From Streptomyces sp. CB00455 (GTDB lineage: Bacteria > Actinomycetota > Actinomycetes > Streptomycetales > Streptomycetaceae): 64,000 nt of DNA. How positions within the stretch are numbered: the stretch's first letter is position 1; each line of letters begins with the position of its first letter. Under the pieces are notes generated by a model, which made no database searches, had not been told where the DNA came from, and saw only the letters and a list, made by a program, of their open reading frames with translations. The position numbers were made by a program, and so were the translations under genes. Where the stretch lies: the NCBI RefSeq assembly GCF_001905445.1, contig NZ_LIVQ01000001.1, positions 496,001 through 560,000 on the forward strand, given 5' to 3'. Shown here in pieces: positions 37,081-46,324 of this stretch.

Positions 37081-38324
37081 CAGCGGTCCAGGTCGGCGAG
37101 CACCTCGCGGGCAGCCCGGGCCCCGGAGGCCAGCGCGCCCTGCACGGAGCCCGTGGCGCGGTGGTCGCCGCAGACGTAGCGGCCCGGCCCCCGGCGCGAG
37201 GGGCGGGAGAGCGGCCACGGCGCCGTCATGGCCGGCAGCGCCTCCTCGACGGTGCGTACGGCAAGCTCCTCCCAGCCCGAGGTGTCCGTCCCGTACACCT
37301 CGGCCAACGCCTCGCGCAGCGCCTTCCCCGTGCCGGGCGAGCCGGGTCCCAGGACGGAGGTGGCGATCAGGGAGGTACCGGCGGGCGCGTAGGCGGGTGA
37401 CACCTCGCTGAGGACGCAGGTGTTCAGGAAGCGGCGGGCGCGGTCGGTCACCAGGTCCGGTCCGCGCCCCCGCAGCCGGGCCGTCACGTGGTAGTACGTC
37501 GTCACGGTCCGGTACGGGGGTGTCGACAGGCCCGGCAGCAGGCGGCGGGCCGGCCCCGGCCCGGTGGCCACGACCACCGCGGCGGCGGGCACTTCGCCGT
37601 CCCCGGCGCTCAGCACGCCCTCGTCGGTCAGCTCGGTGACGGCCGTCCCGAGCCGTACGGTACCGGGCGGCAGGCCGTCCGCCAGCCGGCGCGGGACCGC
37701 CCCGATCCCCTCGGCGGGCAGGCAGAGCGTCCCGCGCAGCATGCTGCGCCAGACGAGGTGGAAGACGCGGGCGGCGGTTTCCAGTTCGTCCTCCAGGAAC
37801 ACCCCGGACAGGAACGGCCGGAAGAAGTCCTCGACGAAGCCGTCGGAGAAGCCGGCCCGGCGCAGCGCCGCACGCGTCGTCCGGCCGGGGCCGGGCCGGC
37901 GCAGCAGCGCCGCGGGGGCGAGCATGTCGCGGGCGCAGAGCGCCCCGAGCGCGGCCAGGTCCCGGGGCGCGATGCCGCTGCCGAGCAGTCGCGCCGCCTC
38001 CCGGGGGCGGCGGCCCGGGTCGACGAGTCGTTGCAGCCGTCCCCCGCCGGTGTGCGTCACCACGCCCGGGGTGAACGGGGACAGCCGCAGGGCCCGCAGT
38101 TCCATCCGGGCTCTGACCTGAGGGTAGGAGGTGTTGAAGACCTGGAAGCCGCGGTCGATGACGCAGCCGCGCACCCGGTCGCTGCGGACCCGGCCGCCGA
38201 CCTCGTCGCCCGCCTCCAGCACCCGTACGGGCAGGCCGGCCGCCGCGAGGTCGTGGGCGCAGGCCAGCCCGGCCAGCCCGGCGCCCACGACCAGTACGTT
38301 TCGCTTCGCGTGTTGCGTGCGCAC
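37080..38324 (-). CDS. FAD-dependent amine-oxidase-like oxidoreductase, LitQ-like
   Basis: A 414-residue flavoprotein from a GTG at 38324 (GGGAG six bases upstream). The FAD fold is VLVVGAGLAGLACAHDLAAA, followed by EAGDEVGGRVRSD, as in amine oxidases and phytoene desaturases. The C-terminus has RYVCGDHRATGSVQGALASG, the late FAD contact. It is translated first in a two-gene operon with the MerR-B12 regulator, the same pairing as litQ-litR. Substrate unknown; a carotenoid-related role is only suggested by the family and context. Confidence 0.87.
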   Translation of the reverse strand: MRTQHAKRNVLVVGAGLAGLACAHDLAAAGLPVRVLEAGDEVGGRVRSDRVRGCVIDRGFQVFNTSYPQVRARMELRALRLSPFTPGVVTHTGGGRLQRLVDPGRRPREAARLLGSGIAPRDLAALGALCARDMLAPAALLRRPGPGRTTRAALRRAGFSDGFVEDFFRPFLSGVFLEDELETAARVFHLVWRSMLRGTLCLPAEGIGAVPRRLADGLPPGTVRLGTAVTELTDEGVLSAGDGEVPAAAVVVATGPGPARRLLPGLSTPPYRTVTTYYHVTARLRGRGPDLVTDRARRFLNTCVLSEVSPAYAPAGTSLIATSVLGPGSPGTGKALREALAEVYGTDTSGWEELAVRTVEEALPAMTAPWPLSRPSRRGPGRYVCGDHRATGSVQGALASGARAAREVLADLDR

Positions 38325-38496
38325 GGAGTACTCCCACTCGTCTCGCCGAGCGCCGTCCGCCCGGCTTCGGCCCCGTGCTGCGTACGGGGTCGCGTCAGAT
38401 ATTCCGCAGGGGGAGGCCCGGAGGATGCACGACGCGCGGGGATTGTGCCCCGTGCGGTCGCGCGATTGTTCGGGCTGAACGGGGAAGGGGCAGGAA

Positions 38497-39702
38497 ATGA
38501 CGCAAGCACTTGCCCCACTACGTCAGCTCGTTCGCCGGCACCGGGAGCCCGCCGTCGTACAGGCGTTCCGGTCCACCGCCGCGGCCGTCGTCTCGTACGT
38601 CGTCGCGCTCCGCCTCAGCAGCGAGCCGGCTCCGCTGACCGCTCCGCTCACCGCGCTCCTCGTCGTCCAGGTGACCCTCTACACCACGCTCACCACGGGG
38701 ATCCGGAGAGTCAACTCGGTGGTGGCCGGGGTCCTGCTCGCGATCGGTTTCAGCGCGCTGGTCGGCCTGACCTGGTGGAGCCTCGGGCTCATCATCCTGG
38801 CCTCGCTCGTGGTCGGCCGGATCGTACGGGCGGGCGAGTTCGTGCCCGAGGTGGCGATCAGCGCGATGCTGGTCCTCGGCGTGACGAGGGTGGCGGACAC
38901 GGCCTGGGACCGGGTGCTGGAGACGCTGATCGGCGCGGCCGTCGGCCTGGCCTTCAACGTCCTGTTCGTCCCGCCCGTCTGGGTCGGGCCCGCCAGTGAC
39001 GCGATCACCGACCTCTCCTCGCGCATGCGCACCCTGCTGCTGCACATCGGCGACGGGGCGGGCGACCCGACGACGGTCGAGAAGGCGGCGGCCCGGCTGC
39101 ACGAAGCGCGCCGCTTGGACAACGACGTCGTCCTGGTCGATGCCGCCCTGCGGCAGGCCGAGGACAGTCTGCGGCTGAACCCCAGGGTGCGCGAGGGCAC
39201 CATGTTCCGGCTCGTGCTGCGGACGGGGCTCGACACGCTGGAGATCTGCGCGGTGGTCCTGCGGGTGTCCTGCCGCACGCTCACCGATCTGGCCAAGGTG
39301 CGCGGTGAGGAGCCGCTGCTGCGGCCGCAGGCCGCCCACGCGCTGCAGGAGTTGTACCGGCACCTGGCCGTCGCCGTCGAGGCCTTCGCCCAGCTCATCA
39401 CGGCCCAGGTCAGCGCCAACGCGGAGGTCGCGGAGAGCCGGCTCGCCGACGAGCTGGGGATCGCGCGCCGCAGCCGCGACACCCTGGCGGTCCTGCTGTC
39501 ACAGGAGGCCGAGGCGCATCCGCGCGAGTGGCAGCTGTACGGGGCGCTGCTGACCGAGGCCGACCGGGTCCTGGACGAGCTGGGGGTCGACAAGCGCTCC
39601 GAGCGGTTGATGGAGGAACTGGACCGGCACGCCCGCGCACGGCGCGAGCGTCATCCCCGCCTGCACCGCATGGCCGAACGGGTCGGGGTGAGCCGCATCT
39701 GA
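38497..39702 (+). CDS. FUSC-family / aromatic acid exporter-like membrane protein
   Basis: A 401-residue protein. About five or six membrane helices in the first 170 residues (AAAVVSYVVALRL, VVAGVLLAIGFSALVGLTWW, LIILASLVVGRIV, IGAAVGLAFNVLFVPP) are followed by a long cytoplasmic helical half with many charged residues. This is the FUSC/ArAE shape, linked to export of aromatic acids or fusaric acid. No partner membrane fusion protein is near, as expected in a Gram-positive. Two hairpins follow directly. Confidence 0.87.
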   Translation: MTQALAPLRQLVRRHREPAVVQAFRSTAAAVVSYVVALRLSSEPAPLTAPLTALLVVQVTLYTTLTTGIRRVNSVVAGVLLAIGFSALVGLTWWSLGLIILASLVVGRIVRAGEFVPEVAISAMLVLGVTRVADTAWDRVLETLIGAAVGLAFNVLFVPPVWVGPASDAITDLSSRMRTLLLHIGDGAGDPTTVEKAAARLHEARRLDNDVVLVDAALRQAEDSLRLNPRVREGTMFRLVLRTGLDTLEICAVVLRVSCRTLTDLAKVRGEEPLLRPQAAHALQELYRHLAVAVEAFAQLITAQVSANAEVAESRLADELGIARRSRDTLAVLLSQEAEAHPREWQLYGALLTEADRVLDELGVDKRSERLMEELDRHARARRERHPRLHRMAERVGVSRI

Positions 39703-39744
39703 CCAGCCGCCGGGCTGGCCCGCCCCCGGGGCCGCAGGGGCGGG
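39703..39744 (+). terminator. Double-hairpin terminator after the FUSC gene
   Basis: CCAGCC/GGCTGG (39703-39718) begins right after the stop codon and is followed by CCCGCCCC/GGGGCGGG (39719-39744). Confidence 0.65.
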
Positions 39745-39931
39745 ACGCCCGGGAAGGGCGCGGGACCGCAGGGCCGGGACGGGTCACGGGGTCGTGGGGG
39801 GGGCGCAGGGCCGGGGGCCAGGCCGGGGTGTGGGGGGCGCCGGGTTACCCGGCGGGTGGGCGGTGGCAGGGCGCGGGGCCGGGCCGCGGGAGGGCCCGTA
39901 GCGCACGGGCCACAGGGGGCGGGTGCACCGG

Positions 39932-40420
39932 CTACGCCGGGTGGCCGGCCTCCATGTGCCGGACGTCGCCGTACCGCAGGAGGGCGGGCGGCGGCCCCTC
40001 GACGGGCGGGCCTTCCCGGTCCGGCGCCAGCAGGAATCCGACGTGGTCCCCGCCTTCGATCTGACCCTCCACACGGCCGGTGAACCAGATTTCGGCCTCC
40101 GCGAGGACCGGGCTGCCCTCCGCGCCCGGACGCCAGGCCGCCCTCGCGAACTTGTCCACTCGGTCGCCGGTCTCGCCGCCGAACAGCTCGGCCAGTTCCG
40201 TCTGGTCACGGCGCAGCAGGTGGACGGTCAGGTACGGGGCCTCGCGCGCGACCCGGTAGGTGTGGTTGGCGGTGGACAGCCAGACGACGAAGCGCGGGGG
40301 ATGGATCGAGCACTGCGAGGCGAAGCCCACCAGGCAGCCCGCGCGCTCCTGTCCGGCCGCCGCCGTGACGACGTACACCGGGCCGTCGAGTGCGTCGGTG
40401 AAGTGGTGCAGCTCCGTCAC
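39932..40420 (-). CDS. Flavin reductase-like protein
   Basis: A 162-residue protein from a GTG at 40420 with AGGAG upstream. The split-barrel FMN-binding fold is indicated by VYVVTAAAGQERAGCLVGFASQCSIHP near the start, then PRFVVWLSTANHTYRV and LTVHLLRRDQTELAELFGGETGDRVDKF, all as in flavin reductases of two-component monooxygenases. No partner monooxygenase is nearby; the P450 at 23384 does not use this kind of partner. Confidence 0.87.
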   Translation of the reverse strand: MTELHHFTDALDGPVYVVTAAAGQERAGCLVGFASQCSIHPPRFVVWLSTANHTYRVAREAPYLTVHLLRRDQTELAELFGGETGDRVDKFARAAWRPGAEGSPVLAEAEIWFTGRVEGQIEGGDHVGFLLAPDREGPPVEGPPPALLRYGDVRHMEAGHPA

Positions 40421-40570
40421 GGGCGCTCCTGGTGTCCGGGGTGGTCCGGTCTCGGTCCGGCGGCCCGCCGGGGCCATCCGCCGTGGTCGTTCCGGCCGTG
40501 CCCCCCGAGCGCCGCGTAGGGCGAGTGCCCCGCGATCCGGCGGGGAAACGCCGGTCGGGGCAGGCGCGCC

Positions 40571-40945
40571 TCAGCGACGGCGCGCCCGCGCGCCCGCGCG
40601 CCCGCGGAGTTCCGCCAGGTCCCGGCGCGTGGCGGCGATGACGACCCGGTCCTCGGGTTTCAGGACGTAGTCGGGAGGCAGCTCCCCCACCGGCGCGAGG
40701 CCGGACGCCGCTCCCTCGCGCGGTCCCGAGGCCAGGTCGGGGCGCCGGTCCCCGGGCGGGGCGGTGTCGCGAGGGCGATCACCCGCCGGGCGCCGCGGTC
40801 TGGCGGTACCGGCGACCGTCCGGCCTTCCCCTAGCGGGTGGACCGCCACGGCGACGACGGCGAAGAGCAGGACGCGGCGCTCCACCGCCACGGCGCCCAG
40901 GGTCTGGCGGCCCGTCAACGCCCTGGCGAAGGCGTGGGCAGCCTG
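40571..40945 (-). pseudogene. 3' remnant of a TrkA/RCK-domain potassium-channel-type gene
   Basis: Reading on the minus strand, family-like sequence starts immediately next to the stop codon of the nucleotidyltransferase gene (AHAFARALTGRQTLGAVAVE) and ends with PPDYVLKPEDRVVIAATRRD, typical of the final TrkA-C/RCK domain (the DRVVVA strand). The 5' part, with the nucleotide-binding domain and any start codon, is missing, and no ribosome site precedes it. This is a truncated, probably silent fragment created when the adjoining segment arrived. Confidence 0.6.
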
Positions 40946-41752
40946 TCAGGGACGGGGGGCTTTCTCGCCGTGCACGGCTGTGTATTCGGCCGCGAGCCAA
41001 GGCCCGAGGTCGTTGATGAGCATCCCGAGCACCGCCGGATCGGGTGAGGGCGCACGGCCAATGGACGCGGCGACACGCATCTGCTCGACGCGCTCGGGGT
41101 AGTAGCGCCCGAAGAGCTCAGCGGACTGGTCGAGGTCGCTGGTCCAGCCGCCCCATCGGGGCATGATCAGGGTGAATCCTGTGCGGACGATGCGACGGCC
41201 GACGAGACGGCTGAGAGTCCGGCGATCGGCGTCCGTCGTGGCTTCGGCTCCTTTGGCACGCCAGTGTCGAAGCACGCGGACGAGGTCGCCGTTGGTCTCC
41301 CGCGCGAGCAGGGCTGTGGGGTGGTATCGGGGCAGTTGTTCTGCGAGGTCAGGGCCCAGCAACGGGGTGCAGAGGCAGGCGATGAAGAATCCGCCATCGT
41401 GACGTTCGAGGTCGCTCAGCAGAACCCGCGTGCTGGTCAGCAGGATCCCGACGCCATCGATCTGCGGGAAAGCACGGTCGAGTACGGCCTCGATCGCTTT
41501 GGCGTCAGCGTGGTCGGCTTCGGTGGGCTCGTCGTGGAGGGCGAGCTGGAGGTCGAGGTCGGAGACTCCGGGGGTGGCGGTGCCGCGGGGGATGCTGCCG
41601 TAGAGGTAGGCGCTGTGCAGGCGGGTGCTGCCGAACGTCTCGGTGATGTGAGCGCGGGCGGCATCGACGACGGGGACGAACCCTGCTGGCACTCGGTCCA
41701 GCGCGCCTTCGCGTGCGATTGTCCCGTCGCGGTCCAGCCCTCGTTCATCCAT
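40946..41752 (-). CDS. Nucleotidyltransferase-domain protein (AadA-like fold)
   Basis: A 268-residue protein. The nucleotidyltransferase motif is YLYGSIPRGTATPGVSDLDLQLAL (GSxxRG ... SDxDL), near residue 45, followed by a helical C-terminal half. It resembles actinobacterial nucleotidyltransferases related to aminoglycoside adenylyltransferases; resistance is not shown. Codons are visibly less GC-rich at third positions than neighbours, and it sits between two truncated genes, so recent acquisition is likely. The ATG at 41752 has a weak ribosome site; an upstream start in the same frame is possible. Confidence 0.8.
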   Translation of the reverse strand: MDERGLDRDGTIAREGALDRVPAGFVPVVDAARAHITETFGSTRLHSAYLYGSIPRGTATPGVSDLDLQLALHDEPTEADHADAKAIEAVLDRAFPQIDGVGILLTSTRVLLSDLERHDGGFFIACLCTPLLGPDLAEQLPRYHPTALLARETNGDLVRVLRHWRAKGAEATTDADRRTLSRLVGRRIVRTGFTLIMPRWGGWTSDLDQSAELFGRYYPERVEQMRVAASIGRAPSPDPAVLGMLINDLGPWLAAEYTAVHGEKAPRP

Positions 41753-42056
41753 GGGGTCACTGTGCCTTGTGCTGCTGCGGTCGCCGAGCGGATTTCCGAG
41801 GCGTGCGGCGTCCGCGAACAGCACCGCCCACGCATCCGCCAGCGGGCGGTGCAGCACCGACCCCCCGAGATCGACGGACGCGCCCTCGCCGTCCTCGCTC
41901 GTTCCAATTTCTCCCGGGCCCGTAACCACTCTCCTGGCGGATCGTTTCTCTCCATGTCGCACATACACACACGCGTCCCCCGCGGTGTACGCGAACCGGG
42001 GGCCCGGAGAGACCACCTCTCCCCGGGCCCCCGGTCCTGCCCCGGCCGCGGCGCGC
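41753..42056. other. Spacer of the acquired segment, no supported gene
   Basis: About 300 bp upstream of the nucleotidyltransferase. Base composition is mixed and less GC-rich (runs such as ACATACACACAC near 41971). It holds the terminator of the truncated redoxin gene. Open frames here lack ribosome sites and family signals. Confidence 0.5.
41995..42035 (-). terminator. 13-bp terminator hairpin after the truncated redoxin
   Basis: ACCGGGGGCCCGG (41995-42007) pairs perfectly with 42023-42035 around a 15-base loop, 20 bp past the redoxin stop codon. Confidence 0.82.
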
Positions 42057-42431
42057 TCAGCCGAACGGCAGGCGCAGCCGGCCGACGAGTTCGCGCTGGT
42101 AGGCCCGGTCCTGGCTGGACAGACCGAAGACCCGGTGGGCCCCGGCATCCAGCAGCTCGCGGTGGTGGTCGTGGAAGTCGCACGCCTCCGCGGTGCAGCC
42201 CCGCGTCCCGGGGATCTCCTCCCAGCCCTGCGGCAGGTCGGTCTCCGGCCTGCCGCTGAGGGGGTACAGGTAGAGCACCGTCCGCCCCTCGCCGAGCGCG
42301 GCGAGGCGGACGCTGCCGCCCTCGGACCTCGGCAACTCGATGCGGGGCGTGGCGAGTCCCGGCAGGTGGTGGGCCGCTCCGTCGTCGGCGGGGACGGGCT
42401 GGCCCGCGGGAAGTTCGGCCAGTGGGTCCAC
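42057..42431 (-). CDS. Redoxin/peroxiredoxin-like protein, C-terminally truncated
   Basis: A 124-residue protein from a GTG at 42431 behind AGGAGGAA. The thioredoxin-fold redoxin start is present: VLYLYPLSGRPE, then GTRGCTAEACDFHDH with the peroxidatic-type Cys and a second Cys five residues later, and VFGLSSQDRAYQREL. It stops at RLRLPFG, where relatives continue with LLSD and about 60 more residues (the last strands and helix). The fold is probably incomplete. The truncation point faces the nucleotidyltransferase segment. Confidence 0.75.
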   Translation of the reverse strand: MDPLAELPAGQPVPADDGAAHHLPGLATPRIELPRSEGGSVRLAALGEGRTVLYLYPLSGRPETDLPQGWEEIPGTRGCTAEACDFHDHHRELLDAGAHRVFGLSSQDRAYQRELVGRLRLPFG

Positions 42432-42990
42432 GGGTGTTCCTCCTGCGGGGCCCGGCGGGCGACGCCGTTGCGGCGGGCGGGGGCCGCCCGAGTCGGGACG
42501 CGGTGCCCGGTGACCGGGAGACCGGGAGACCTGTCGTCAGGCGCCGGCCGGGCGTTCGCGGAAAATGCCGTGCTCCGGGGCGACTTCCCTCCCTACACTC
42601 GCCACACGCGCTGCCGGCAGGGCCGCGCACGCCTCATGCCGAGTGAAGAGAAAGGGGAGCCGGGCCATGTGCACGTACCGCACTGCCGCGTTCGCTCCCC
42701 CGTCCCGGTACGACGTGATCCCGGTGTCCCGGAGCGCGCGGTGCCGGCTGCGCGGCCGTCATCGTGTGCCCGTGACGCACGTCTAGTCCTCTCCGCTCCT
42801 CCCCCGTCCCCCCTGAACCCGCCCTCGGCCGGGCGCGGCTGCCCGGTGCTCCCGTCCACGGAAGGCGCCGGAGCCGACCCCGGCCGACCGGCGGGCGGGA
42901 GTGGACGGGGCGGGACGGAACGGCACAGGCCAGGACCGCCGTCCGGGAATCGCGCCGCCCTTCTCCTCGTCATCCGAAAGGCCTCGGGCC
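42432..42990. other. 559-bp region upstream of the EF-G-like gene
   Basis: It contains the promoter of the truncated redoxin (minus strand), a 39-codon ORF at 42667-42786 and about 200 bp of GC-rich sequence before the EF-G-like gene. No -10/-35 pair or antiterminator-type fold could be assigned with confidence. Confidence 0.5.
42667..42786 (+). CDS. 39-residue basic peptide, possible leader of the EF-G-like gene
   Basis: ATG at 42667 with GGGGAG eight bases upstream, ending TAG at 42784. The peptide starts MCTYRTAAFAPPSRYDVIPV and is Arg-rich (SRSARCRLRGRH). It lies 204 bp upstream of an EF-G paralog in the same direction. Genes for ribosome-acting GTPases are sometimes controlled through short upstream ORFs, so a leader role is possible, but no attenuator fold was identified. 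It may also be an independent small protein. Confidence 0.45.
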   Translation: MCTYRTAAFAPPSRYDVIPVSRSARCRLRGRHRVPVTHV

Positions 42991-45063
42991 ATGCGCACCA
43001 CCAGGCGACCGCCTGCCCCCCCGTCCCCCACCGCCGTCCGCAACCTGGGCATCCTCGCCCACGTGGACGCCGGCAAGACCACCCTCACCGAACGCATCCT
43101 GTTCGCGACCGGTGCCATCCACCGGAGGGGCGAGGTCCACGACGGTACGACCGTCACCGACTTCGACGCCCAGGAACGCGACCGCGGCATCACCATCTTC
43201 GCCGCGGCCGTGAGCTGCTCCTGGAGCGGACACCGCGTCAATCTGATCGACACCCCGGGCCACGTCGACTTCTCCGACGAGGTCGAGCGGTCCCTGCGCG
43301 TGCTGGACGGCGCGGTCGCGGTGTTCGACGCCGTCGCCGGGGTCGAACCGCAGAGCGAGTCGGTGTGGCGCCAGGCGGACCGTCACGGCGTGCCGCGCAT
43401 CGCCTTCGTCAACAAGCTGGACCGGGCGGGCGCCGACCTCGACACGGCCGTCGCCTCGATCCGGCAGCGGCTGGGCACGGTCCCGCTGGTGGTCCAGTTG
43501 CCCGTCGGCAACGAGGACGCCTTCACCGGCGTCGTCGACCTGTTGAGGATGCGCGCGCTGCTCTGGCACGCCGGCTCCGACACGTACGAGACGGGGCAGG
43601 TCCCCGACCCGCTGCGCGAGGAGGCCGTCCGGCGACGCCGGCTCCTGGAGGAGGCGGTGGCCGAACTCGACGCGGCGGCCCTGGAGGAGTTCTGCGCGAC
43701 ATCGGCGCTGACCGAACGGACCCTGGTCCGCGCCTTGCGGGAGCTCACCCTGCGCGGGGACGGTGTCGTGGTGCTGTGCGGCTCGGCCTACCGCAACCGC
43801 GGGATCGAGCCGCTGCTGGACGCCGTCCTGGCGTACCTGCCGTCGCCGTCCGACATGCCGCCGGTACGGGGGACGGCCGACGGTACGGACCAGGAGCGGG
43901 CCCCCGACCCGGCGGAGCCGTTCACGGCCCTCGCCTTCAAGGTCACGGCGACGGCGACGGGGCGCCTCACCTATCTGCGCGTCTACGCGGGAACAGTGCG
44001 CAAGGGCGATTGCGTACGGGACGGAGCCACCGGCCGCACGGAGCGGGTGGGCCGGATCCTGCGGGTACAGGCCGACCGGCACGAGGAGCGGGAGGAGGCG
44101 GTGGCGGGTGACATCGTCGCCGTGGTCGGTCTGAAGACCGCGCGGGCGGGCACGACGCTGTGCGCGCCCGGCCACCCGCTGGTCCTCGAACCGCCGTCAG
44201 TGGCCGAGCCGGTGGTGTCGGTGGCGGTCGAGGCGCGCCGCAGCCTGGACACCGGCAGGCTCTCGGCGGCGCTGGCGCGGCTGGCCGAGGAGGATCCGTC
44301 GCTGGTGGTGCGGTCCGACCCGGAGACCGGGCAGACCGTGCTGTCGGGGATGGGCGAACTCCATCTGGAGGTCGCGGTGGAGAAGATCCGCGGCGGGCAC
44401 GGGGTGGAGGTCGTCGTCGGCCGGCCGCAGGTCTCCTACCGCGAGACCGTCGTGCGCGGGGTGAGCGGCCTGATCCACCGGCACGTCAAACAGGACGGGG
44501 GCGCGGGCCAGTTCGCCCATGTCGTCATCGACGTGGAGCCTTGGGAGGGGGCTGGTTTCGAGTTCCGCTCGACGGTCGTCGGCGGACGCGTGCCCCAGGA
44601 GTACGCGCGGGCCGTGGAGGCCGGCTGCCGGGACGCCCTCGCGGAGGGCCCCCTCGGCGGGTTCCCGGTGACGGGGCTGCGGGTGACCCTGACCGACGGG
44701 GCGACCCACTCCAAGGACTCATCGGAGATGGCGTTCCGGGCCGCGGGCCGGTTCGCGCTGCGCGAAGCGCTGCGCAGGAGCGCGGTGGAGCTCCTGGAGC
44801 CGGTCGCCGAGGTCACGGTGACCGTTCCGCAGGACGGCGTGGGCGGCGTCCTGGGCGATCTCGCGGCCCGCCGCGGCCGGGTCTCGGCCTCGACGGCCGG
44901 ATCCGGGACCGCGGTGATCACCGCGACCGTGCCGCTGGCCGAGCTGTTCGGCTACGCGTCGCGGCTGCGCGGCCGCACGCAGGGCCGGGGCACCTTCACC
45001 ACCCGCCCGGCCGGCCTCGCGCCGGTGCCGGCTCAGGTCGCGGAGGTCCTGCTGACCCGGTGA
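42991..45063 (+). CDS. fusA: EF-G paralog (translation factor GTPase)
   Basis: A 690-residue GTPase. G1 is [15 protein letters not shown], switch [21 protein letters not shown] the base motif. Domain II spans about 310-400; domain IV has [20 protein letters not shown], against KQSGGRGQY in canonical EF-G; domain V lies near [14 protein letters not shown]. The N-terminal 15 residues are a Pro/Arg tail. Many actinomycetes have this second fusA-like gene away from the str operon. It could be a specialised translocase, a recycling factor or a ribosome-protection protein of the Tet(M)/EF-G-like group. It is not linked here to ribosomal genes. Confidence 0.88.
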   Translation: MRTTRRPPAPPSPTAVRNLGILAHVDAGKTTLTERILFATGAIHRRGEVHDGTTVTDFDAQERDRGITIFAAAVSCSWSGHRVNLIDTPGHVDFSDEVERSLRVLDGAVAVFDAVAGVEPQSESVWRQADRHGVPRIAFVNKLDRAGADLDTAVASIRQRLGTVPLVVQLPVGNEDAFTGVVDLLRMRALLWHAGSDTYETGQVPDPLREEAVRRRRLLEEAVAELDAAALEEFCATSALTERTLVRALRELTLRGDGVVVLCGSAYRNRGIEPLLDAVLAYLPSPSDMPPVRGTADGTDQERAPDPAEPFTALAFKVTATATGRLTYLRVYAGTVRKGDCVRDGATGRTERVGRILRVQADRHEEREEAVAGDIVAVVGLKTARAGTTLCAPGHPLVLEPPSVAEPVVSVAVEARRSLDTGRLSAALARLAEEDPSLVVRSDPETGQTVLSGMGELHLEVAVEKIRGGHGVEVVVGRPQVSYRETVVRGVSGLIHRHVKQDGGAGQFAHVVIDVEPWEGAGFEFRSTVVGGRVPQEYARAVEAGCRDALAEGPLGGFPVTGLRVTLTDGATHSKDSSEMAFRAAGRFALREALRRSAVELLEPVAEVTVTVPQDGVGGVLGDLAARRGRVSASTAGSGTAVITATVPLAELFGYASRLRGRTQGRGTFTTRPAGLAPVPAQVAEVLLTR

Positions 45064-45190
45064 CGGCGGGGCTGCCGGGTGACCGCGGGTCCGCCGGGTG
45101 ACCGGGGGGCTGCCGGGTGACCGCGGGTCCGCCGGGTGACCGGGGGGCTGCCGGGTGACCGGGGGGCTGCCGGGTGACCGGGGGGCTGCA
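45061..45190. repeat. Tandem repeats after the EF-G-like gene
   Basis: Units of 18-19 bp, GCCGGGTGACCGGGGGGCT and a variant with CGCGGGTCC, are repeated about seven times from the fusA-like stop codon onward. The stop TGA itself lies in a GGTGAC of the first unit. Near 45271-45298 and 45340-45364 are further short arrays (GGGCGGT; GACCGGCC). The spacer to the next gene is about 400 bp and otherwise empty. Confidence 0.8.
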
Positions 45191-45460
45191 CCGGGCGCTG
45201 CCCCACCGGCCCCGGACCCGCCTCGCCCCGTACTCCGGCGCGGGCGGGACGGGCGGGGCCGCGGGCGGCAGGCGGTGGGCGGTGGGCGGTGGGCGGCTGG
45301 GGATGTGCGCCTCCGTCACCGCCCGCACCCGCGCCTGGCCGACCGGCCGACCGGCCGACCGGCCGCAGCACGCCACCCGGCGTCGCGCTACGCTGCGCTC
45401 CCCGGCCCACCCGGGCTTCCGGGGGCGTACGCCGGCAGGCGGGACCGACAAAAGGTGAAC

Positions 45461-46021
45461 ATGTTCGAGGCGCCGCAGGACAATCCGTACCCCGACACGC
45501 ACGTCCTCGGCGAGGGCCCCGATCCGCATCCCCTGCTGCGTCCCGTACTGCCGCTGCTGGGCCGCTGGCACGGCCGGGGCCGGGGCGAATACCCGACCCT
45601 GGAACAGGACTTCCGCTACGAGCAGGAGATCGTCTTCAGCCACGACGGCCGCCCCTTCCTGCGCTACGAGGCGCGCGCGTGGCTCATCGACGGCTCCGGG
45701 GCCCCGGTGCGTCCGGCGGGGCGCGAGGCCGGCTGGTGGCGCGTCACGCCCGACGCGACCCTGGAAGTCGTCCTGGCCCATCCCACCGGCATCGTCGAGA
45801 CGTACGTCGGACGGGTGGCCGGCACGGACATCGCGACGGAGATCGACATCGAAATCGAGACCACAGACGTGGCGCTGACCCCGCTGGCGAAGGAAGTCAC
45901 CGGCAACCGGCGCCACTACGCCCTGCGCGGCGAGGACATGACGGTCACCCACGACATGGCGGCCGTGGGCCTGCCGATGCAGCACCACCTCACCACCCAC
46001 CTGCGCCGTCGCCCCGCCTGA
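45461..46021 (+). CDS. Nitrobindin-like heme-binding beta-barrel protein (FABP family)
   Basis: A 186-residue protein with the nitrobindin motif GRWHGRGRGEYPT near residue 36 (GxWxGxG), then YEQEIVFSHDGRPFLRYEARAW, REAGWWRV and a C-terminal MQHHLTTHLRR, where His is the expected heme ligand. The family binds ferric heme in a 10-strand barrel and isomerises peroxynitrite to nitrate. Ribosome site AAAGG lies five bases from the ATG. Alone in its transcription unit. Confidence 0.9.
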   Translation: MFEAPQDNPYPDTHVLGEGPDPHPLLRPVLPLLGRWHGRGRGEYPTLEQDFRYEQEIVFSHDGRPFLRYEARAWLIDGSGAPVRPAGREAGWWRVTPDATLEVVLAHPTGIVETYVGRVAGTDIATEIDIEIETTDVALTPLAKEVTGNRRHYALRGEDMTVTHDMAAVGLPMQHHLTTHLRRRPA

Positions 46022-46324
46022 TCGCCGGCGCCGAGCCCGTCCCGCCCGGCACCGAGCCCGGTGCGGTCCGGTCCGGTCCGGTCCGGTCCGGTCAGGCGGC
46101 GACGGGCGGCCCCGGAGGCCGGATCACCCGGGTGCCCGGCACGGCCTGCGGGACGCTGCCCTCCCGGCCGCGCATAGTCGTGGCGAGCCACGGCCGGGGA
46201 CCGACCCGCCCCGGCCGCTGACCCGCCGCGCGTCCCGGCCCGCGGAGGGTGATGCCGCGCCCCGGCCGCGGGGCCAGGACCGACCACCGCGTAGGGTCCG
46301 TCCGGGTGAAAGGGGGCGGCGCAC
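46022..46324. other. 303-bp spacer with GGTCC pentamer array and -10 element
   Basis: It contains about six GGTCC pentamers (46064-46094) and a CACCGCGTAGGGTC motif (46285-46298) that also occurs before the gene at 47502. No gene seen. Confidence 0.6.
46285..46298 (+). promoter_or_regulatory. CACCGCGTAGGGTC promoter element, first copy
   Basis: TAGGGT (46292-46297) is a good -10. The start codon at 46325 is 27 bases on, with an AAAGGGGG ribosome site between. The same 14 bases occur at 47481. Confidence 0.45.

Noticed and set aside
40946..41752. Aminoglycoside-resistance gene (aadA)
   Set aside because: Only the general nucleotidyltransferase motif is shared. The rest of the chain does not let me assign a drug substrate, so I keep a neutral name.
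40571..42431. Insertion sequence or integron around the nucleotidyltransferase
   Set aside because: No transposase or integrase, no flanking inverted repeats or target duplication could be found by eye, so only an insertion scar is claimed.
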